Both the position numbers and the translations under genes were made by a program. The notes under the pieces are model-generated. The model was not told the DNA's origin. It saw only the letters and a program-made list of their open reading frames with translations, and searched no databases. A stretch of 11,339 bases of DNA from UBA6136 sp046305255 (GTDB taxonomy: Bacteria > Pseudomonadota > Gammaproteobacteria > Methylococcales > Methylococcaceae), in contig JBKCCF010000213.1 of assembly GCA_046305255.1 (NCBI GenBank), positions 1-11,339 of the forward strand, read 5' to 3'. The number at the start of each line of letters is the position of its first letter. The stretch's first letter is position 1. Positions 6,868 to 11,339 of the stretch are shown in pieces.

Positions 6868-7890
6868 ATGGCAGCACAGGCAATTTTTCATGTGGCCCCC
6901 CATACACTTTCTGTGCGGGAGACTCAAACACCGGTTCCACGTCCTGGAGAGCTGTTAATACAAGCTCTGTGTTCAGCTATCAGTCCAGGGACGGAATCGC
7001 TGATATTCCGAGGTGGAATGCCTGATAACTGGGCAATGGATGAACAGTTAAAAAGCCTTGGGGGGGAGTTTCGTTACCCCTTCAAATATGGCTACGCCCT
7101 GGTCGGTGAGATCGTTGGGGCGGGTCACCGTGATGACCGGCAATGGTTGGGTAGGCGAGTATTCGCATTTCATCCGCACCAGACTCAGGCCGTGATCGAC
7201 AAGTCGGATTGTTATTTGCTGCCTGAGGGTATGCCAGCTGAACGGGCATTGTTTCTCGCCAATATGGAAACAGCCCTCAACCTGGCTATGGATGCCGCGC
7301 CGTTGGTAGGTGAGCGGGGCATGGTTTTTGGGCAGGGCATTGTCGGTCTGTTGACTACGGCCGTTCTGCGGGAATATCCGCTGACTGAGCTTATATGCGC
7401 CGAACCGATAGCCTCACGTCGGAGGCACTCGCTAGAACTGGGAGCAACCCTCGCGGTAGATGCGGGGAAAGGGCGAGAGATGGCGGTTTTGGAAGAGTGT
7501 CTATTCGATGCTGACGGTCAGGGGCTGGATTTTGCGATTGAGGTTTCAGGGCAGATGGATGCCCTGAACCAGGCCATACGGTTGACCGGTTTCGATGGCC
7601 GTATCGTGGTCGGTTCCTGGTATGGCCGTAATGCCGGTATGCTGGATTTGGGCGGCCATTTTCATCGACGCAGGATCCGATTGATTTCAAGTCAGGTCAG
7701 TTCGGTAAGCCCTGCCCTGGCTGGACGTTGGAGCAAGGATAGGCGTATGAACCTGGCAATGGATTGGCTAAATCGGGTTTGCCCTGAGCGCTTCATTACC
7801 CACCTGTTCCCCTTAGGGCAGGCTCAAGAGGCATTTGAGTTATCGGCAGACAGAAACGCCGGAGCTTTGCAGGTCATATTCCAGTATTAA
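6868..7890 (+). CDS. Medium-chain dehydrogenase/reductase, zinc-less type
   Basis: This is a 340-residue protein of the medium-chain alcohol dehydrogenase superfamily. It has an N-terminal GroES-like domain (about 1-145) and a Rossmann domain with VFGQGIVG (153-160) carrying the GxGxxG-type turn. The family signature ISPGTES (38-44) places it in the 'SAISPGTE' branch, whose members are often labelled zinc-binding alcohol dehydrogenase or BchC-like. The classical catalytic zinc ligands look absent: the GHE motif region reads KYGYALVGE (73-81), and there is no structural four-cysteine lobe. It is likely an NAD(P)-dependent oxidoreductase on a pathway intermediate (inference). Its ATG is three bases after the previous stop with no good ribosome binding site, suggesting translational coupling. 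Nothing photosynthetic surrounds it, so a bacteriochlorophyll role is unlikely. Confidence 0.85.
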   Translation: MAAQAIFHVAPHTLSVRETQTPVPRPGELLIQALCSAISPGTESLIFRGGMPDNWAMDEQLKSLGGEFRYPFKYGYALVGEIVGAGHRDDRQWLGRRVFAFHPHQTQAVIDKSDCYLLPEGMPAERALFLANMETALNLAMDAAPLVGERGMVFGQGIVGLLTTAVLREYPLTELICAEPIASRRRHSLELGATLAVDAGKGREMAVLEECLFDADGQGLDFAIEVSGQMDALNQAIRLTGFDGRIVVGSWYGRNAGMLDLGGHFHRRRIRLISSQVSSVSPALAGRWSKDRRMNLAMDWLNRVCPERFITHLFPLGQAQEAFELSADRNAGALQVIFQY

Positions 7891-7944
7891 GCTGACAAAA
7901 AATAAGAGCATCTACCGAAAACTCAACAGGACGGCAGCCCGATT

Positions 7945-8328
7945 ATGTATCAGTTAGCCATAAGTCGCGACTTCATCGCCCGCCATTTTCTAATTGGCGG
8001 TGATTGGGGTGCGGAGAACGAGGAGCATAGTCATCATTACCGGGCCGAAATCATCATTGAGGGAGCGGCCCTTGATCATCATGGCTATCTCATTGATATC
8101 GTAGCTTTGGAGCGGGTGTTGCAACGTGTTATTGCGCTGTACGCTGACAAGGTTCTTAACGAACAGCCGACATTCGCCGGCTTGAATCCCAGCATTGAGC
8201 ACTTCTCCCGCATTATTTGGCGGCATCTTCATGATGGATTAGAACTGTCAGCCCACAAGATGACGGTACGGCTGTGGGAGAATGACACGGACTGGGCGGC
8301 ATTTAGTGCAGAATTTGCAGGGGCGTGA
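7945..8328 (+). CDS. 6-pyruvoyl-tetrahydropterin synthase/QueD-like protein, altered active site
   Basis: This is a 127-residue single-domain T-fold protein. The zinc site seems intact: H14 in ARHFL, plus H28 and H30 in EHSHHY, where HSH replaces the usual HGH. The catalytic Cys that normally lies four residues before the first His of HxH is Glu24. The usual LDHxxLN reads ADKVLN (67-72), so Asp68 is kept but the catalytic His is Lys69. NPSIEH (81-86) matches NPTxEN and WEN (111-113) keeps the purine-anchoring Glu112. The fold is therefore clear, but QueD or PTPS chemistry is unlikely. A Cys-to-Glu change is known in PTPS-III enzymes, which cleave the side chain to give 6-hydroxymethyl-dihydropterin. 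It follows the dehydrogenase by 54 bases, and its context implies a substrate derived from the upstream cyclohydrolase. Confidence 0.85.
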   Translation: MYQLAISRDFIARHFLIGGDWGAENEEHSHHYRAEIIIEGAALDHHGYLIDIVALERVLQRVIALYADKVLNEQPTFAGLNPSIEHFSRIIWRHLHDGLELSAHKMTVRLWENDTDWAAFSAEFAGA

Positions 8329-8375
8329 CCCGATCAGAAGGGGCTAAGAGCCTCGTGCAACCATTGAATAACCGG

Positions 8376-8846
8376 TTATCGCTTGGCTTGACAATTGGAC
8401 ACACTTTCCCGCAGGTCAAAATCTACAGACCAATCTGATGCGGGAAGTGCGATCATGACGAAGGGTTGCCCCATCATCGCACTCACTACGCAATCCTCCC
8501 CGGGCTTCAACAGGCGCAGCGAAACTACAATCCTGTTTTTGGTGTGGGTGACGCCGGTCATCTCAAGCCGGTAACCACCATTTGGCTGGCTACCTGCGAA
8601 CGCCCATATAAGCATTTTCTTGCTGAAATCAAGGGCCGGTGCCGTGGGTGTTGGTGATAGTCCGGCTGTATGCGCTTGCCATAGGGCTGCAAAGTCGGCG
8701 TCATGCCGGATGACATGAAAGCCGCGGGTTGTAATGCCGCTTTGTGTGCCATTCTCGATTGGCGTGTAGGTCAGGCTGGGTTGGGCACTTGGACCGGATA
8801 TGGTGAGTAATAAAGTGATCGCAGCGATGCATAATTGGGTACGCAT
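8376..8846 (-). CDS. Exported PrcB-like protein (PrcB C-terminal domain)
   Basis: This 156-residue protein has a signal peptide (hydrophobic core LCIAAITLLLTI at about 5-16, probable cleavage near residue 21, PSA|QP). The mature part matches the PrcB C-terminal domain pattern: DFAALWQAH (51-59), then DFSKKMLIWAF (73-83) and AGSQPNGGYRLEM (84-96), then a strand-rich region and KPGEDC (114-119). The family name comes from Treponema denticola PrcB, a partner needed for stable dentilisin (PrtP, subtilisin-like). C119 and C152 could form a disulfide. No lipobox is evident, so it is probably periplasmic or secreted rather than a lipoprotein. It lies 90 bases downstream of the S8 protease gene on the same strand, as expected for a functional partner (inference). 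AGAGG lies nine bases before the ATG, within a palindrome. Confidence 0.75.
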   Translation of the reverse strand: MRTQLCIAAITLLLTISGPSAQPSLTYTPIENGTQSGITTRGFHVIRHDADFAALWQAHTAGLSPTPTAPALDFSKKMLIWAFAGSQPNGGYRLEMTGVTHTKNRIVVSLRLLKPGEDCVVSAMMGQPFVMIALPASDWSVDFDLRESVSNCQAKR

Positions 8847-8848
8847 TT

Positions 8849-8862
8849 ATAGAGGCCTCTAT
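8849..8862. repeat. Perfect 14-base palindrome over the PrcB-like gene's ribosome binding site
   Basis: The palindrome atagaggcctctat lies just before the minus-strand ATG (8846). It contains the AGAGG Shine-Dalgarno (minus strand, 8860-8856). It could be an operator for a dimeric regulator or a small structure that occludes initiation. It could also be chance. Confidence 0.4.
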
Positions 8863-8896
8863 TGATTGCATGGGTCCAGATGGGCTCCCTCGCACA

Positions 8897-8931
8897 GGCG
8901 GGCCTATCCGCTTGAGTTGGACAGGCCCGCT
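8897..8931 (-). terminator. Strong GC hairpin between protease and PrcB-like genes
   Basis: GCGGGCCT (8898-8905) pairs perfectly with AGGCCCGC (8923-8930), and three more pairs (8907-8909 with 8919-8921) form inside the loop. It begins six bases after the protease stop codon on the minus strand. No T-run follows on either strand, so it is not a canonical intrinsic terminator. It may be an attenuating or mRNA-stabilising hairpin that sets different expression for the two genes. Confidence 0.4.
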
Positions 8932-8936
8932 CCCGC

Positions 8937-10952
8937 TTACTGAGTGATGTTGAGCACGGTATCGTCAACCAGGAACGATGTTGCAAAACTGACATCCTCA
9001 TTGCTAATCATTTCAAGCCGTACAGTTTTGCCTCTATAAGCTAGCAGATCAAAATTGATCAACCTATAGGTGGCAGACTTATTGAGGTTGGAATAATTGC
9101 CTAGGGTCTTTATCACCCTGCCGGAGGCTGGATTTACCACGCGGATGGTGAAGGTATCGTACGCGCGAGTCTTTGTGGTTTCCGTGGTGCTTATCTTGAG
9201 GTACAGGCTCAGGCTGGCACTACACGCATCAACCGGTATGCCAACGATTTGCGACAGTTTGTGGGTGGTGGTCTTGCCCATACCACCAAGTTTGGCTTTC
9301 CAGGTGCCACTATAGGCCTCATCAGTGGCTGAATTATTGATGACACCAGACGTGGCAGTCCAGTTAACCGCACCTAACTCAAATCCATTATTGGCTATTA
9401 ACTGGCTGGATTTGCCACAGGCGGGAATAGCGATATTGTTTGCCACGGTCACTTGCAAGGGATTTGTAATGGCAGTCAGGCCAGAACTGTCGGTCGCTTT
9501 GGCAGAAAACTGGTGGGCGCCATCAGGTACAGAGGCAGAATTCCAACTGGCAGAGTAGGGTGAAGATGTGCTGCTCGCAACTAAAATCGAATCAACGTAG
9601 AAATCAACTTTACTGACACCGACATTATCACTCGCATTAGCGGAAACAATCGTGGTTCCGGTGAGGCTTTGACCGAGTGAAGGGCTGGTGAGTGTAATGG
9701 TGGGTGGTGTTGAGTCAGGTGCGGGGGCAATGCTACCGTCACCGGAGAAAAGCAAGCGATTTGGGGAGCCGTTGCCAGGATTCTGAACTTTTCCAACACT
9801 GGCAGATGACGTTATGGCGGTTGAAACTGTGGATGGGGTAGCTCCCGGTTGATTGGCGAGGAAAAGTGCTGCCGCGCCGGCAACGTGAGGCGAAGCCATT
9901 GAGGTACCACTTAATGATGTGCTAGCGGTAGTGGAGGTGAACCAGCTTGATTTGATGTTGACACCGGGCGCAAATAAATCGACACAGCTACCATAATTTG
10001 AAAAGCTGGCGCGGTTGTCTGAGACATCGGTCGCGCCAACGGTAATGGCTTCCGGCACATGGGCGGGCGAAGAATTACAGGCAAGAGTATTTTCGTTGCC
10101 AGCAGCAACGACATACGTAACACCGGAGGCGATGGAATTCTGAACGGCAAGATCCAGGGCAGGAGAGAGGCCGCCGCCCAAACTCATGTTGGCGACAGCA
10201 GGAAGGGTACGGTTCTGCGTCACCCAGTTGACCCCAGAAATAACGCCGGACGTTGTCCCGCTGCCCGTGCAATCAAGCACCCTGATATTGACCAGTTTTA
10301 CCCCTTTCGCAACGCCGTAAGTGGAGCCACCAATCGTGCCAGCGACATGAGTGCCGTGGCCATTACAGTCTTCAAATGAGGGTGAACCGTCAGCGGCAAG
10401 AAAGGCGCTATAGCCATTGATGACTCGTCCGAAAAGGTCCGAATGAGAGGTTGCTATCCCGGTGTCAATCACGTAAGCCGTGACATTGTCAGCCAAGGTG
10501 TTGAAGGTGTAACCCGCATCTAGGGGAAGATTAATTTGGTCGATTCTGTCTAGCCCCCATACCGGAGTGGATTGAAGGGTGTTAATGGTGATGCGAGAGT
10601 CTTCTTCGACCAAGGCAACATCTGTATCGTGTGCCAACGAGCGGGCTTGAGCTGCAGACATCTGTACAGTAAGACCCCTGACAGCTCGGTTCCAGGTGCT
10701 GTGAATACGAGAACCACGAAATCTACTGCGAATCTGATTAGCTTTAACGGAAATTTCGGCAGTTGGTGAACGCTCAGACGAGGTAGTAGGGCTCCTCATG
10801 ATAACAATGTACTGATTCGGGATAGGCCGATAGGATTGTCGGAATTCTCCGGCCTCGGCAATACCGACACAAAGAGCAGGGATCATAAGTGTAGCCAAAA
10901 GGAGAGTGCCAACGGTGTTCAAGTGGCGAGCGTAGCGTTGGGCAGGAGTCAT
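8937..10952 (-). CDS. Secreted subtilisin-like serine protease (S8) with Ig-like and C-terminal beta-sandwich domains
   Basis: This is a 671-residue exported preproprotein. Residues 1-35 form a signal peptide (LLLATLMIPALCVG, cleavage near AEA|GE). Residues about 46-123 are an I9 inhibitor-type propeptide (QYIVIMRS to VALVEED). Residues about 133-405 are the proteinase K/aqualysin-like S8 domain with the complete triad: D163 in VIDTGI, H199 in GHGTHVAG and S351 in GTSMASPH, with oxyanion N286 in AAGNEN. Residues about 415-505 are a bacterial Ig-like domain (PPTITLTSP to DSSGLTA). Residues about 512-671 are a further beta-rich domain of a kind I do not recognise, with C512 and C577 possibly paired. 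The ATG has AGAGG (minus strand, 10962-10958) with a five-base spacer. It probably degrades extracellular protein. The PrcB-like gene downstream suggests a stabilising partner. Confidence 0.95.
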   Translation of the reverse strand: MTPAQRYARHLNTVGTLLLATLMIPALCVGIAEAGEFRQSYRPIPNQYIVIMRSPTTSSERSPTAEISVKANQIRSRFRGSRIHSTWNRAVRGLTVQMSAAQARSLAHDTDVALVEEDSRITINTLQSTPVWGLDRIDQINLPLDAGYTFNTLADNVTAYVIDTGIATSHSDLFGRVINGYSAFLAADGSPSFEDCNGHGTHVAGTIGGSTYGVAKGVKLVNIRVLDCTGSGTTSGVISGVNWVTQNRTLPAVANMSLGGGLSPALDLAVQNSIASGVTYVVAAGNENTLACNSSPAHVPEAITVGATDVSDNRASFSNYGSCVDLFAPGVNIKSSWFTSTTASTSLSGTSMASPHVAGAAALFLANQPGATPSTVSTAITSSASVGKVQNPGNGSPNRLLFSGDGSIAPAPDSTPPTITLTSPSLGQSLTGTTIVSANASDNVGVSKVDFYVDSILVASSTSSPYSASWNSASVPDGAHQFSAKATDSSGLTAITNPLQVTVANNIAIPACGKSSQLIANNGFELGAVNWTATSGVINNSATDEAYSGTWKAKLGGMGKTTTHKLSQIVGIPVDACSASLSLYLKISTTETTKTRAYDTFTIRVVNPASGRVIKTLGNYSNLNKSATYRLINFDLLAYRGKTVRLEMISNEDVSFATSFLVDDTVLNITQ

Positions 10953-11280
10953 GTTTACCTCTGGTTGGAAGAGTGAAATGGCAACAATTTTTAAGCGGAT
11001 CTGACAGTGTAATGTGTGTATGTAGTTGTTTTAATTCGAATAAAAAAAAGTAATGAAGCGGTATGAATTTTATCACCGCGTCCACAGTTTACATGTTACG
11101 CTCATGTTGGAACTGTTTCATAACAGACTCTAACAGCGCTTCGTTATGTATTGCCATGCCTAAGGTTGGTGCCTTGGTTCTACGCATGTTTTACCGACAT
11201 AGATCAAGGGCCGAGTGGGGTGGATACGTTGATAAGGCAGGTTGGATTTGGATGGGGCAGGCGGATTACAAGGGGGTGCC
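10953..11280. other. Intergenic region between divergent genes
   Basis: This region is AT-rich near the protease start, including an eight-A run at 11042-11049. It must hold the protease promoter on the minus strand, but I cannot pick a convincing -35/-10 pair. The right half contains an FNR-like half site (11194-11207) and a purine-rich ribosome binding site (11271-11276) facing the right edge. I see no RNA gene or repeat. Confidence 0.4.
11194..11207 (+). promoter_or_regulatory. Degenerate FNR/ANR-like box
   Basis: The sequence ccgacatagatcaa has a perfect ATCAA right half and a 3-of-5 left half (CCGAC versus TTGAC/T), with the correct four-base spacer. It lies 73 bases before the candidate ATG at 11281, a suitable distance for activation of that gene. 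A match this loose can occur by chance. Confidence 0.25.
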
Positions 11281-11339
11281 ATGCTCGTTCTGGCGCGCAT
11301 GTTTCGATGGTATAGAGAGTGTGATGGGCGTCTTATGGG
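11281..11339 (+). CDS. Possible start of a gene running off the right edge (partial)
   Basis: An ATG preceded by AGGGGG (11271-11276, four-base spacer) opens a frame with no stop for the remaining 19 codons. The translation MLVLARMFRWYRECDGRLMG is not one I recognise. Only the start signal and the open frame support it, so it may not be real. Confidence 0.3.
   Translation, partial: MLVLARMFRWYRECDGRLM

Noticed and set aside
6868..7890. Bacteriochlorophyll BchC assignment for the dehydrogenase
   Set aside because: The resemblance is at superfamily-branch level (ISPGTE), and no photosynthesis gene is present.
7945..8328. queD (6-carboxytetrahydropterin synthase)
   Set aside because: The catalytic Cys and His are replaced and no other queuosine gene is nearby.
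8342..8352. Small hairpin ggct-aag-agcc as a terminator between the convergent genes
   Set aside because: A four-pair stem with no T-run on either strand is too weak to call.
10059..10379. Plus-strand open frame of 106 codons opposite the protease
   Set aside because: It is antisense to the conserved S8 catalytic domain and its product has no recognisable features.
1..11339. CRISPR array, tRNA or rRNA genes, insertion-sequence ends
   Set aside because: Reading both strands gave no regularly spaced repeats, no cloverleaf and no transposase or paired terminal repeats.

Overview
The window looks like chromosomal DNA of a gammaproteobacterium. Two small housekeeping proteins are close in sequence to enterobacterial families (a YcgN/UPF0260 protein and a SmrA-type Smr protein). 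The short, probably NAD-linked 6-phosphogluconate dehydrogenase lying next to glucose-6-phosphate dehydrogenase is an arrangement I associate with methylotrophs and methanotrophs that use the ribulose monophosphate cycle. The methylotroph assignment is inference, because no C1 gene is present.

Layout. Bases 1-400 hold the decayed 3' portion of a group II intron: domain-like hairpins, a vestige of the maturase start region, then domains V and VI, with the reverse transcriptase body missing. Bases 401-649 are an unassigned leader. From 650 to 8328 everything reads on the plus strand: gnd-zwf (overlapping, oxidative pentose phosphate steps), ycgN, smrA, an aminoglycoside-phosphotransferase-fold kinase, a GTP cyclohydrolase II fused to a RibD-type reductase, a zinc-less medium-chain dehydrogenase, and a small 6-pyruvoyl-tetrahydropterin-synthase-like protein. 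From 10952 down to 8376 the minus strand carries a secreted subtilisin-like (S8) protease followed by a small exported PrcB-like protein, convergent with the plus-strand block. The last 390 bases are mostly intergenic, with a possible gene start at the right edge.

How the genes fit together. gnd and zwf act together to oxidise glucose 6-phosphate and release CO2. The kinase, cyclohydrolase/reductase, dehydrogenase and PTPS-like genes form a compact run that looks like a biosynthetic operon starting from GTP. It contains the GCH II and reductase functions of riboflavin synthesis but no deaminase. Its PTPS-like enzyme lacks the usual catalytic Cys and His, and its dehydrogenase lacks the usual zinc ligands. 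This is the best candidate for an undescribed pathway, to a modified pyrimidine or pterin. The protease/PrcB-like pair recalls the dentilisin system of Treponema, in which PrcB supports a subtilisin-like protease.
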